Shown here one piece after another: positions 23,696 to 35,082 of a stretch of 64,000 bases of DNA. The translations under genes and the position numbers were made by a program. The notes beneath the pieces were generated by a model. That model made no database searches and was not told the origin of the DNA. It saw only the letters and a list, made by a program, of their open reading frames with translations. The first letter of the stretch is position 1. Every line of letters starts with the position of its first letter. Source of the DNA: Hepsetus odoe (taxonomy: Eukaryota > Chordata > Actinopteri > Characiformes > Hepsetidae); the NCBI GenBank assembly GCA_017165825.1, contig CM029366.1, positions 33,337,586 through 33,401,585 of the forward strand, read 5' to 3'.

Positions 23696-25736
23696 TGTAT
23701 ATATAAGTGGACCAGTAGGTTACCCTGATGTACCCTTGAGCCAAGTCCAAAGCCATTAAGTCCAAATAATAGAATTTGGGAGGAGCTACTGTTTTGTGTC
23801 CATGAATATTGTGTAAAGTGTCAGGTGCCATATTGCATTGCATTATTATTATTTTTGAGCTATTGCTGTAAATTTGGCTTTTTGGCTTCTCAAGTGAGTT
23901 CAGCATGCCAAACACAGACGCTTTCTTTAAGTAACATTAAGCTAATGATGCTAAAGTCTCCTATCTTTAGCTTTTGGAGCAAAGAGGTGCAACTTTTTTT
24001 GTAAACTGGAGCTTCTGAGTTTTCGCTCAGTCCAATTTCTTACCATAATCATGTCTGATTATTCACACGTAACTGCAGGTTGGTTCTGATCTGCTGGATG
24101 GTAAAGACGACTTCGTTTTATTTTTAGCAAGAAAACAAATCTAGACTCCTGCCCACCGCGTTCACATCATTGCAGGGAAAAGGTTTCGCACAAATCTCGC
24201 CCGTTCACTTCAGAGCTGTTTTTTTTTTTTTTGCCCTGTGCTGAGAAATGCAGCCCACAAACCCCAGAGGACTTGAGCAAAAGTTCAGATTTATTGAACT
24301 CTGCCCCCATAATATGCTGAACCTGAAATCTGGAGCCTGCAGCCATAGGTTGTTTTTATACAAATGATGTAAAAATGTGAACATATTGTTGTCTTGAAAT
24401 GATTCATTTCTCTAAGTGGTTTATTGCAGGAGTAGCAGATCTTTGGTGCACATTTTCGATGTGATGCTTTCAGAAAGTAATCCAGCCTTGAACTTGGCTT
24501 CTTGGAAACTTTTTAACATAAAACTATAACGATAAACCCAATGCTGAACCCCATGCTAGGAGAATCGATCCATTTTCCCAGGCTATGCACACTTGTTGCT
24601 GTTATTATGGTTGTTAGCCACCGCAAATGAGCCGTGGTTTGAATTTATGGGCCAATCACGTGCTGTGTTTCTGACTGGGCGTGGCTTTGATCTGAAATAG
24701 CCTGAGATGGACCCAGTTCTCTCATGTATAGATCTACACTGTTAGGGATGCATTCCAGAAAATGCTCTAAATGGAATAAATAATGTACTCAGAGCTCAGA
24801 GGTTTAAGTAGCTTAACAATAGATTTTCGCTTGTGCATGCAAACCAAAAATCTCACTCTGCCACCTGAAAATCTCCTTACCAAAGCAGCCTCGACAGCAA
24901 ATCCCGTAAGGGCGCTAACAGAAATGAGCATTATTGCAGCCGTGGGAGTCAGAAAAATGCAGGCTTCTGTTGAAGCAATTAAAGGGTTTTCTATTAAACG
25001 CTGTTCTGTGATGACATACTTTTTATTCAACTGTTAATTAACACATATACCTGCGTTAAGAAAGCTGCAGGCATGTATCAGCCAATCAGACTTCAGAACC
25101 AGATCATTTAGTGCTGGCGACATCTCGGCGAAAGGCAGACTTAGACTCTGTGTCCTCAAGTTATTCACACTGCATGTTTTACATCGCATGCTGTGTGAAT
25201 CGACACGTTGGGCTAGATGTAAATCAGCTCTATTACTTTTTTGTTCTGATTGGAGGTGCTGCTGTTCGTAGACCGATGGGGGTCCAGAATAATCAGCTTC
25301 TAGTCATTTCTTAACAGCAAGGATGCCAAAGATTAACCTTATTTTGATGTTCTTTTTTTTCCTATAAAAAGATGATGAAGGTCTAGGCCTATTTATTCCA
25401 GCCAGCCTTGCTTTCCATGTGAGAATCTTTTTTTCATGTATGAGTTTGAGTTTCAAGCTCACTACCACTGAGCTCGTCTTTACAGTTCTGTTTCTAAATC
25501 CCTGACTGTACATTAAAGACGCCAATTAGTATGCTTCCCTCATCAGTTGCTTACTTTTATGTAAATCCGATCATGGGTTGTTAAAAAAACAGACTTAAAT
25601 GTAATGCTTGAGCTTTTGATTCCTGCTTTGTTCTGCCAGTATAATGAAGGTGGGTTGATGTGATCGATGCGGGAGACGAATGCCAGCGGGCGACTCTCGT
25701 GAGACAGGGGAACTGATTGTGTTTGCGTCTCTGCAG

Positions 25737-25912
25737 ATGGTCTCTAAACGGGACGCTCATTGATCTCCATGGTGACGAGAGGCGTCGCATGTCTGGAGGG
25801 AACCTGATCATTAAAGGGTTGGACCGGGACCAAGACACCGGGCTCTACCAGTGCTCTGCCTCCAACACCCGTGGAACCATCCTGAGCCAGAAAGCCAGTC
25901 TGCAGTTTGCAT
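25737..25912 (+). CDS. cntn3: cntn3 coding exon 3: second half of Ig1
   Basis: The acceptor is TTTGCGTCTCTGCAG and the donor is GTGAGT. The exon opens in phase 2 and closes in phase 1. It encodes about 59 residues starting at the Ig1 core Trp (WSLNG), then LIDLHGDERRRMSGGNLII, the D-x-G-x-Y-x-C motif (DTGLYQCSAS), and RGTILSQKASLQFA before the split Tyr. NGT in WSLNGT is an N-glycosylation sequon. The layout agrees with the Ig1 of contactins 3-6, which is also cut just before the core Trp. Confidence 0.95.
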
Positions 25913-26132
25913 GTGAGTTAAAAGGGTCTAATGTTTCCCCATCTCAGTCCTGGCGCCTCAGTGCTTCCAAATCCAGGCCCTGGATTATCACTGCCATTTA
26001 CACCCACATCATTTTTTAAAAATATTATCAAATATTTAACCCTGTTACTTGAACACCCCCTCAAAATCTGAGACAAATGTATAATAAATTAGTCACGCAG
26101 AGCTAACTGGCAGTAAAAAGCTTTCTTATCAA

Positions 26133-26655
26133 ACACAGCACTGTGCAAAAGTCTTGACCTCCCTCGTTTCTTTGTATTTTATTTCAGAATCACCTTGTTG
26201 GTGCAAAACTACTATTTTTCTGCCTGTTAGTCTTGACTACTCAACATATTGAGCAGATTAAATAAATGGGAATATATGTTTTAGTGCTCAAAGGCTGCAA
26301 AGTGTCTAAAGGTTCTAGATAAAGGGGTTCCACCCACTCAGTGAACCCAGTGTTCAGCAGCAGTAAACGAATCACCCGATCATCTGGAATTATCTGCACC
26401 TGGTTCTTCACTGCTACATGTCTTAAGTTAGACGCTTTGTTCTGCTTGAAGGTTCAGACGTAGATCACTGTGTGGATTAACCAACACAGAACTATCAAAC
26501 TGCTCAGGTACAGAGACTGGACTGAACATGAGAGACAACAACACTGTCCTTCAGGAAGATCTGGAGAACTGTCCTCAACAACACATTAAAATACAAAAAA
26601 GAAAGCAGAATATGAAGAAATGAGGGCTCAAGACTTTGGCACAGAACTGTACATT
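26133..26655. mobile_element. Tc1-derived MITE with both terminal inverted repeats
   Basis: The left end AGCACTGTGCAAAAGTCTTG and the right end TCAAGACTTTGGCACAGAAC are inverted copies of each other. The interior matches the other MITE copies (GATCACTGTGTGGATTAACC). At about 520 bp with no transposase frame it is a non-autonomous element. Confidence 0.85.
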
Positions 26656-27291
26656 GGACTTTTTCCTCAATCAAGATTGAATTTAACTGCATGAGGAAAA
26701 GTGTGCAGTCTAGTTTTTGTGGCTGAACTTTGCTGATTAGTTGAGCAAGCAAAACTCATGCAAAGAGCTCAGAGTATTAAAGGGCAAATGTCCTGCAGTA
26801 GTTTCTCTGATGTTCATTTATTATGGGATGTCCAGTCTGGGACCTGGAGGTCTACCTCCCTGGAGAATTCTGATCCAACACACATGGCACATCTACTAAA
26901 CTCTACTCTGCAGATATGTTGATCTCCAGAACCCAGATTGGACACCCTTAACCATTGTCAGGGTTAATGTACCATAAACACTCATCATTTATTTTCCATG
27001 ACCATTTCCTAGGCTGTCATTCCCCTTCTTGTTACCCTGCCTGACCTATGTTAATGAACCATGTTCTGATTGGTCACCCTGTTTGGGGTCTCATTCAAAA
27101 CGAGGTCTGCCTGAAACACTCCTTATATTTTGAGTGAACAGGCAGTGGACACCTTTTGATATCATACAACTATTTTTTTTTTTTCAGAACAGGCTGTTGG
27201 CTTAGTTTCCATGTGTGGACAAATGGTAAATTTTCAGTGTTTGCTACTTAAAAGAATGAGTTCTTTAAACAGTTCACTGCAGATGTGCTCC

Positions 27292-27470
27292 AGAGGCCTA
27301 GGGTTTAGGGACTAGGCCCCAGGATCGGCAGGTTCCCTTGATCAAGGTACTGTCTCCATCACTGCTCCCTGGGTGATGGATATTGTTGTCCCCTACTGAA
27401 CGGTGTGTGTGGGTGAAAAGCAATGGTTGCATTTGTGCAGTGCCGTGTTTCACAATGACAAATAGTTACT
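27292..27470 (+). mobile_element. tRNA-derived SINE (V-SINE/HAmo-like)
   Basis: GTTTAGGGACTAGGCCCCAG, CTTGATCAAGGTACTGTCTC, CATCACTGCTCCCTGGGTGA and TTTCACAATGACAAATAGTT. The B-box part is deleted. Confidence 0.75.
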
Positions 27471-27475
27471 CTCAG

Positions 27476-27513
<38 letters not shown>
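27476..27513. repeat. (TG)n microsatellite
   Basis: About 19 TG units directly after the SINE tail. Confidence 0.95.
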
Positions 27514-27515
<2 letters not shown>

Positions 27516-28689
27516 ATTACAAATGAGATTCCTGAGCAAAAGAAAGCGAAATCGAGCCAGATGTCAGAAACAGCAAGCTCGGAAGGGTGGAGCAGCGTTT
27601 GATTGGCTTCCGACTCCATCATCGATTCCCATTAGTCACTGTGTTGCCAGCTTCAACTGAATCTTTGAATAATCACTTGACTCGCTGCCATGGTGTTTCC
27701 CAAACTGCAGGGCCCACCACCCATGGGACCTGCCAGAAAACCTCTGAAGCATAGAGGTATTTGGAGAAAAATTAGATATTTTTTCATAAAAAGGGCTGTC
27801 GGAGCTTTTTCTTTCAGGAAGGCTGATTCCACATGGAGGCGAGGCACCTCAGGAGCCTCAAACACTCGATAAATCAAACGAGACTCATCGGAGTAGGTTC
27901 TGCTCACGGCTGCTTTTAACCGCCTGAGCTCGGGTGTCTATAAGCCTGCGATACGGCTCACAACTCACCTCAAAGGCTGGAAGAGGGTCCTCTCCTCACT
28001 GAGGACCAGTCCCTGTTGGTCTTGTAGGTCTCTCTGCCAATTCCTCCACGTCACGCCATCCTGCTATTGATCAGCCAAAGAGAGCATCCCACTCTCCCCT
28101 TAGGAGACAAGCTGCCACTATCCTCATGGGTAGGATAATGAATCTCACTTCAGGGGATTGGTTAAAAGGAGCTGCTTGACATTTATTTCCCTTATTGATC
28201 ACGGGGCAGCTGAAGGGGAGTGGCGGTTTTAATAGGGCGCCATTGCTGCCGGCTTTCATTACCTGCCATTAAGGTGAGACCTTGTTATTTCGGACCACTT
28301 CAGCAGTCCTGTCAAAGCGTCTGATGTCTTTTACGTGTTGTTTTTCCAGAGCACTACTGCAAATTGCTTAGTCGGCAGATCTGGTTGGGCACTGTTAACG
28401 AGGCATATAGACGTCTTATTTTAGAGGACCAATATCGAGGAAAATGATTTTTTTCCTGAATTAAAGGTTAAGGTTTCAGAGTGTGCCTTTCATTCTTCCA
28501 TATAATGAAACAAAATAAAGTGTGTTTCTGGCTAAAGTGCCCTTTGAAATCAGCAAAGTCCGGATCTGTCCGGATCAGTCACATGGAAGTCAGTCGTTTT
28601 CAGAACTTAAAAGCAAACTTTTATTTAGAAGTGGTTTCTGTTGCATTAATTTTATTCATTATAACTATTTTATAGACAGGACAGACAGA

Positions 28690-28975
28690 CAGGAGGCGGA
28701 GCTGGAGGTGTCAGAGTTAAAGATGCTGAGATGTTCGTTGGGTGTGACGAGGATGGACAGGATTAGAAATGAGTATATTAGAGGGACAGATCAGGTTGGA
28801 CGTTTTGGAGACAAAGTTAGAGAAGCAAGGTTGCGTTGGTTTGGACGTGTCCAGAGGAGAGACGAGGAGAATACTGGGAGTAGGATGTTGAAGATAGAGC
28901 TGCCAGAAAAGAGGAAGATCAAAGAGGAGTTTCATGGACGTGGTGAGAGAGGACATGCAGGTGGTTGCTGGGACA
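28690..28975 (+). mobile_element. RTE-like LINE ORF C-terminal fragment
   Basis: The best preserved copy of this family. It reads ELKMLRCSLGVTRMDRIRNE then YIRG, and later REARLRWFGRVQRRDEE. This is a pattern of the region after the reverse transcriptase domain in RTE/jockey-like fish LINEs. It is 5'-truncated and lacks RT catalytic motifs. Confidence 0.75.
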
Positions 28976-30184
28976 GTCTGTTCAGGTCCTGAGATGTTTC
29001 ATTATGCAAATAAACATGTAGCTAAAGCTTAAAACGTCCTTTCAGTGTAGGACGAAAAAAAAAACTGAATCTAGTTTAGATGAGAAGAAACTACCTTTTC
29101 TTTGCAGAAATGTGGAGGCTAGTACAGCCCTGCTAACACCTCCCTGTTCACGGCCTCGTCCAGAACACTCGCTTGGAAGGAGACGGTAGTAAAAGAGTGC
29201 AGCGTTTGTTCTAGTTAAACATTTAAAGCGTTCAGGGAATTTAGCTCTGGTGCTAAAGCTAGTCTGGAGCTTCACCCGTCTGCAATCCTGCACTTCACCA
29301 AGCGATCTGGAACGTCATTTGTTTTTCTACGTTTGCCTCTGTAGGCGAACAGTGTGGGAGATAATGGGAAGCCCTGCCTGATCCCTCTCTCCTCCGATGG
29401 CATTGGGAACTAAAATATCTGACTGTCGCAAAGCTGACACTCCCCATGTGAACGTACATTTGGAGAAAAGAAAATGGGCATGTTTGGTTCCTGACACACT
29501 AAAACTGGACAAAGCAAGGTAGAAGAAAATGCAGGATTTGGGCTCTTTAAGCATCTACGACAGTATGGACCACAGATGGTCAGTAAGGTGTAAAACCGAA
29601 TGGAAAAGCTGAATCTGCTGGTTTTGACACCCACTTCATAACCTCCTGCATAATCAATAGAAGAAACAGAGATAGAATCCCGTAGCAGCAGCTTCCAGCT
29701 CCTGGCCTCACCTTTTTGACCTCTGTATGTGGACTGATATTAATGTTCTTCATTACAAAGTGCCCAGACAAGCACCACCACGCTAGAGAAGCTTGGCCTC
29801 TCTGCAAACTTTGAGCCACATGGGCCATACAGGTTCCATATAGAGCTCATTAATCAGCCCCGGAGCCTCAGCCTCTCCGACTCCACTCCCCGTTGCTCCT
29901 GCATTGCGGTCCTGGACGTCTCATTCTTCCAGCAGGGAATCTCTCATTAGGCCGATCTAAACCGAGTCCCTCCACCGCCCCCCTAATCCTGCTGTTTTCT
30001 TTTTCTTTTTTCCTCCACCTTGCGTCCAATTTGTCCTGTTGGTCACACTGACTTCCTTTTGTTTGTCCTGGGGAGCTGCAGGCTCGGATGTTTGCTCTGG
30101 GACAGAGCAGGGGGGTCGGTGTTGGGACCGGCTTCACAGCGATGGAAGAGAGAACATGCTTTTTATCAGGACCGGTCTTAATTT

Positions 30185-30385
30185 GAAGGGAAAATGTGTC
30201 TTTGTGAGCACAGCACACAGTGGAACACAAATAAATGGTTCATCTGTATTTAACCCACACACCGTGCGGACAAATCCACGGCCCAAGGAGCAGTGATGGG
30301 GACGGTGCCTTGCTCAAGGGTACCTTGGGGTATCCTGCCGCTCAGGGATTCAAACCCGCAACCTTCCAGTCCTGGGGCCTAGTTG
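30185..30385 (-). mobile_element. tRNA-derived SINE (V-SINE/HAmo-like)
   Basis: Reverse strand: CTAGGCCCCAGGACTGGAAG, a B-box-like GGTTTGAATCCC, and CATCACTGCTCCTTGGG. Confidence 0.8.
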
Positions 30386-30474
30386 GAGTTTCATGCACAC
30401 TTTTAAGTAAGGATCCAAATTAAAGTAATAATGAGTAGTAATATTTAAGAATGTTTTAAATAGCAATAATTGTA

Positions 30475-30518
<44 letters not shown>
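30475..30518. repeat. (TA)n(TG)n compound microsatellite
   Basis: TATATATATATATA followed by TGTGTGTGTGTGTGTG. Confidence 0.95.
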
Positions 30519-30519
<1 letters not shown>

Positions 30520-31051
30520 TGGTAACATGTAATGGTAACATCATTTTCAGATGGCATTTATTTAAAGTACTGATCCAAAAACTTTCATGATCACAATCAG
30601 GCAATCTGCAGAAAGATTTCTTTCATGATTAAACTGTGCATTTAAGACTAATGTATGTAAATAAACTCTGTTCTGATTGGCTGTTTTGTGCCTCATTCAA
30701 GAAGCTGCAGTCTCTGATTTTGCACATGACTGTACACATTAATTGGTGAAAATCTGATCTTACCGTATTAGTCATATTGCAGACCCATTCTGCCACTCTC
30801 ACTCTCTCACTCTCTCTCTCTCTCTGTCTCATTAGTTTGAAGGTGGTGAGCGGTGTGGAACCACTGACAAGGTGGATAATGCTCTCAGAGTGTAAAGATT
30901 AGGACGTTTTTGTAAACACTGCTGGTGTGTCTCTGGCGTGGAGTGATAACGGTTGCTGTTCTTTTGCGTCCCTGCTCCCTTCATCCCATCCTACTCTTTA
31001 TCCATCTTCTGCTCCTGCTTGATGTTGAGATATGTGTTTACTGTTTTGCAG

Positions 31052-31147
31052 ATCTTGAGAGCTTCAAAATGCAGCCCAGAAGTGCCGTCAACGTGCGGGA
31101 AGGCCAAGGCGTGGTTCTGCTGTGTGGGACGCCGATGCACTCGGGAG
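31052..31147 (+). CDS. cntn3: cntn3 coding exon 4: Ig1-Ig2 linker and first half of Ig2
   Basis: The acceptor is TTTACTGTTTTGCAG and the donor is GTAAAC. Phase 1 in, phase 1 out. It encodes YLESFKMQPRSAVNVREG followed by QGVVLLCGTPMHSG, with the first Ig2 cysteine in LLCG. The segment VREGQGVVLLCG is a strong contactin-3/4 signature. Contactin Ig2, with Ig3, forms the surface that binds PTPRG (known for the family). Confidence 0.95.
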
Positions 31148-32671
31148 GTAAACCCGGCTCATGTTTTAGATGTAATGCAGGCCTCAGGTCCTCCAAAGGG
31201 TCCTCACTTTTGCTCCAAACTAGATGACTGGTCTGGTCCTGAGGACCGGATTGAAGACTGTAGCTCAGCAGAGACACACTTCTGAACATTTGCACAATCA
31301 CTGTTTACTTGTTTTTAAATATTGAGGGGAAAATGTGGCCTGTGGAAAAGTAATGGACCGTGTGTGTGTGTGTGTGTGTATGTGTGTTTTGCTGTCCAGT
31401 TTTATCCCACTTGATTCATTAGAGGATTTTATGGTCCAGTCAGAGTACAGGACAGTATATTTATCTAAAGTATTGTTACTAATGGAACAGAAACTGGTTA
31501 CACTGTTTTTCTACATTCTAGATCTCTACATTCTTATGCAGGAGAAAATAAAAAGCAAAGAAAAGTTCTGCCTTCACAAAACTGCTGGGAAGATGAGTGA
31601 GTGTGTAAAACATCCAGTCCTGGAGGATCAGCCTGTTCAGGATGTGGAACGAATCTGAAAACTTTTGGGAAAAATGTCCTGCAGAACTCTGAACTATGGT
31701 CTTCATGGGCATTTAGCCTGGAGCTACATACGTCTGGTTCCATTCTGATTGACTTTGTTTACATTTTAATCATCCGTTTTTGCTTCAATTTGGAAGGAAA
31801 CTCTTTTTTAGCTTTAAGCTTTTGACAGTAGACGCACAAACTTGGGGAAAATACGTCCAGTTTGGCGTGAAATCCGTGCTTCTTCAAGGAATAAACCAGA
31901 GTCCCAGCTGTTCTTTTCCAACGTTCAGCATCTCACTTGGCCAGCAGATGCAGTTTAGAAACTGGCACTGTTATTCAGGCATGGGTAATTATAGAGAGAA
32001 AGAGGCAGAGAGATAGAGAGAGAGATAGAGAGAGACGTTGCGATAGGTCGACTGGAACGAAGGAACAGATGAGACATCGCAAATTAAAAGACGTGGGATT
32101 TCATTGGCTTTCTATTAGGATTTGTGGAGATAATTAATGTGCGATGACTCATTGGTCTCGTTTGTGAACATGAAACCCAGCTTGTAGAACAATCCTGAGG
32201 TTCACGTTGTCAACTTTCGGGGACGCTTGTTGTCTCGCTGTGGTTATGAGACCATGGACTGTCCTTTAACAGGACTTTGAATCCAGTGAACCTCCTTCAG
32301 AAACTCATTGAAATGGATTTTTGCCAACCAGGCCTTCACCCTCCTCACCTGCCTGGTCTTCATTTATTGTTTCATTTTGTTTTCAATTAGACTCAAATCT
32401 GCCTGCAAATAGAAATACACTCCTCAGATTGGACTCCCAATCCCATCAGAAAGCAGAAGGCATTCCCTGCTCTGAGCAAGTAATCGATAATGTTTATAAT
32501 GTTCAAAATGCAATGGAGAACTCTTAGCTGATCTATTTGCATTCTGGACCTGAAGACCTAAAGTTTTCATTCACGGTGTTCAAGCTGGAATGAGAGAAAA
32601 AGGTGATTGTAAAGAGGCTGAAGGACGAGTTTGAAAGCCAGATGTAGTTGAGGAATGATCAGTGGTCTACC

Positions 32672-32825
32672 AGGTCAGCGGTGGTCTTGGTTTAGAGACT
32701 AGGCCCCAGGATCAGAAGATCATGGGTTTGAATGGGCCAGTAGGTTGACCTGAGGTACCTTTAAGGAAGGTACAGTCCCCATCACTGCTCACCGGGCACT
32801 GGATAAGGCTGCCCTGTATGAGGGC
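32672..32825 (+). mobile_element. SINE (V-SINE/HAmo-like), 5' two thirds
   Basis: AGCGGTGGTCTTGGTTTAGA, GGCCCCAGGATCAGAAGATC, CATCACTGCTCACCGGGCAC. The tail is missing. Confidence 0.75.
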
Positions 32826-33074
32826 ACAGCAGAGATTATGTTTCAAGACTCAAGACTTTAGCAGACCACTGTTTCTATCAAGGCTGATGAACACATTTAC
32901 AAAATGTAGTGCTAAAAGTGATTCTTGAGCAGAAGTCCCCAAAGCTGGGAAGAAACCTTAAAGCAAGGCTCCAGAATGGAAACAGAGACATCAAACATCA
33001 GTTCTATGTTCATAGTTACTGGTTTAAAGCCTTTAGTGGATAAAACGCTATCCCAGAATGCAATTCAGAAACAA

Positions 33075-33205
33075 GATATGAAGCAGTGAAGAAACAGGTG
33101 CAGATGATTCCAGATGATCAGGTGATTCCATTAGTGCTGATGCTGAACGCTGAGTGGTTGGATCCCCTTTACCTAGAACCTTATATCTTACACTTTGCAG
33201 CCTGT
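33075..33205 (+). mobile_element. Tc1-derived MITE fragment
   Basis: GTGCAGATGATTCCAGATGA through CCCCTTTACCTAGAACCTTA matches the interior of the other copies. A possible terminus resembling CAAGACTTTAGCAGACCACT lies at about 32850. Confidence 0.65.
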
Positions 33206-33651
33206 TCTAAAGCAATTGGAGGAGTAAATCAGAAGGTGTTTCTGTGCTCTGATCAAAAACAAGTAGGACACTAAGGACATTTACATGATGCCTTCCATAC
33301 CCACTATCAGCAAGATGGTTGGCCATGCACATACCTCCTTCATGCTGCTCAATCATTCCCTTCTTCACTTCTACAGTGATCACCTCTTTCTTCTACTGCC
33401 TTCCTTTTGAATCAGCTTAGGGGCCATTGTCACGATAGTCTATTTGCTGCACTTGAAGCAAATCACAAAATTGCTTCATGAACACGCACACTCGATCACA
33501 AAGGAACAAAGAACATGTGTACAGTTCGTAAACGCTCGTAAGATGTTTCTTCAATGATTGACACTCGGCAAATGGGAGAGCGTAGCGTAGATGTGAGCTC
33601 ACACCCCGGTGCTAACGAGGCAACAGAGCAGAGCCATCATCTCAGTTGGAG

Positions 33652-33755
33652 TAAAAATAGAATAGAATAGAATAATCATGTATTATCCAACGAATGAGAA
33701 ATTCGGGTGTTACAGGGCTCTTTAACAAGAAAGAAAGAAAGAAAGAAAGAATATA
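33652..33755. repeat. Short tandem repeats (AATAG)n and (GAAA)n
   Basis: ATAGAATAGAATAGAAT at about 33657 and AGAAAGAAAGAAAGAAAGAA at about 33731. Confidence 0.85.
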
Positions 33756-33855
33756 AAAAATATATAAAACATATAAAGAACGGAAAACGCGCCATCCGCA
33801 CCACGGGGGCATCACATGATGCTCGTTAGCCAAGGTGTGTGCTCGTAATCCAAAC

Positions 33856-34226
33856 AGCATCAGTTCTTCTAGGTACACTCACACACGGTTTTTGAAGGAA
33901 CTCGGCCGGTCAGTCGTTCCAAACATGACTGTGTTTCTCCTCCGTGTGACGTTGATGATCACCAGTACCTGTTTGGTAAAACTGGTTGATCAGACACCGA
34001 CTATAATCCCACAGAATCCCCGACTTTGTGCAAGTGTACCTAGAAGAACTGATGCTGCTCTGAAGGCAAAAGGTAGAAACACCAGATATTGATCTGATTT
34101 AGATTTTTCTTTTGTTCGCTCACTTTGCATTTTGTAAATTGATCAAAATCAACAATCATTATTGATATTTCTGAAAGCGTTCTGTTTACAGCATGTTTCC
34201 ACACCTGCCTAAAACCTTTGCACAGT
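33856..34226 (+). mobile_element. Tc1-type transposon 3' end with a perfect 24-bp inverted repeat
   Basis: 33856-33879 is the exact reverse complement of 34033-34056 (core TTCTTCTAGGTACACT). The part from 34050, with GGCAAAAGGTAGAAACACCA, TATTGATCTGATTTAG and the end TTTGCACAGTACTGTAT, looks like the 3' end of a fish Tc1 element after the transposase stop. No intact frame is present. Confidence 0.65.
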
Positions 34227-34284
34227 ACTGTATAAACAGACAGACAGTTCTGGCTGATTCAAAAAGAGTTCTTTCTGCAAATAA

Positions 34285-34535
34285 AATAAGGGAACAAAGC
34301 TCTTCCATTTTAATCCTTACTCCAGCTCCCAGTGTGTTACAGAAGAGGTTTAAGGTGTCGATACTGGTCTATAAATCACTGAATGGTACCAGCCCTGTGT
34401 CTGATATGCAGCAGCAACACAAGCCCATTTAATAATGGATCAGTTAGTCCTGCCTAAAGTAAAGACTAAACATGGAGAAGCAGCGCTTAGCTATTAAGCT
34501 GCTCTTTCGTATAAGTCGTGCTCCAACACCAAATC
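34285..34535 (+). pseudogene. L2/CR1-like LINE reverse transcriptase C-terminal relic
   Basis: Reads FKVSILVYKSLNGTSP, then VLPKVKTKHGEAALSY in another frame. It recalls the C-terminal part of L2/CR1-type RT (consensus FKxLLLxYKxLNGxAPxYL, then VPRxRLKTxGxRAFS). It is badly frameshifted. Confidence 0.55.
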
Positions 34536-34549
34536 CAGCCTAAAGACCA

Positions 34550-34690
34550 AGCAGGTCTTGTAGGATGTTCCTGGTGAGCTGTGGTCAGGACTGATTAAAA
34601 GTGCTCCAAGGAAGGAGAACCAGAATCAGGGCCTTGTGCACTCAAAGGGTCAGAGCACAGAAGAGCTGCTGCAGCTCTGGTTCTGGTTCT
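34550..34690 (+). mobile_element. Tc1-like transposon fragment
   Basis: GGTCTTGTAGGATGTTCCTG and AAAGTGCTCCAAGGAAGGAG match the same element family as 52955-53757 (where AAAGTGCTCCATGGAAGGAG occurs). Confidence 0.6.
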
Positions 34691-35082
34691 GATAGAATTT
34701 GTGGAAATTGCCAGCGCTGCATTCAGTGATGGAAAATATGATATATTTATATTTGATCTGTTTATATTATTTAATTTGTTCTGAAGTTTTATATAAAATA
34801 ATCAGAACAAACGAGTGAGACTTGCTGTGCTCAATAGCTTCCGTCATGAAAAACCTCAACCTTGAAGTGTCCATTGTTATTCTCAGACGTCAGGCTGTGC
34901 TGTAGCCTTCGCCGTCGCCTCGCTTCTTTCAAAGAGCAGATGGCGAACACAGTCGCCATATCAAGTGGCGTATTGTGAATCTCGGTCCAGCAGACGTGCC
35001 GGAAGAAATCTTCCTGAGAGCTCTTTCTGAAAACGCGTTTATTGCACAGAGCTCCGTTCAGCCCTGCACCGTGCGTTTATAC

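Larger units (their letters stand above)
5027..25736 (+). other. Intron 2 (20.7 kb, GC-AG)
   Basis: The longest complete intron seen. Repeats are listed separately. Long stretches with no feature I can name are 5033-6100, 7510-8400, 8950-10980, 16460-17550, 18090-19080, 19750-20200, 20560-21180 and 23750-25700. They are AT-rich, multi-frame stopped and without recognisable protein similarity. Confidence 0.8.
25913..31051 (+). other. Intron 3 (5.1 kb)
   Basis: Contains a MITE with both termini, SINEs at 27292 and 30185, a (TG)n run and an RTE-like fragment. The stretches 26660-27290, 27520-28680 and 28990-30180 show nothing I can classify. Confidence 0.85.

Noticed and set aside
28522..28992. 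156-residue + strand frame as a host gene
   Set aside because: Its second half matches the C-terminal region of RTE-like LINE proteins and recurs at 17560, 21865 and 45500.
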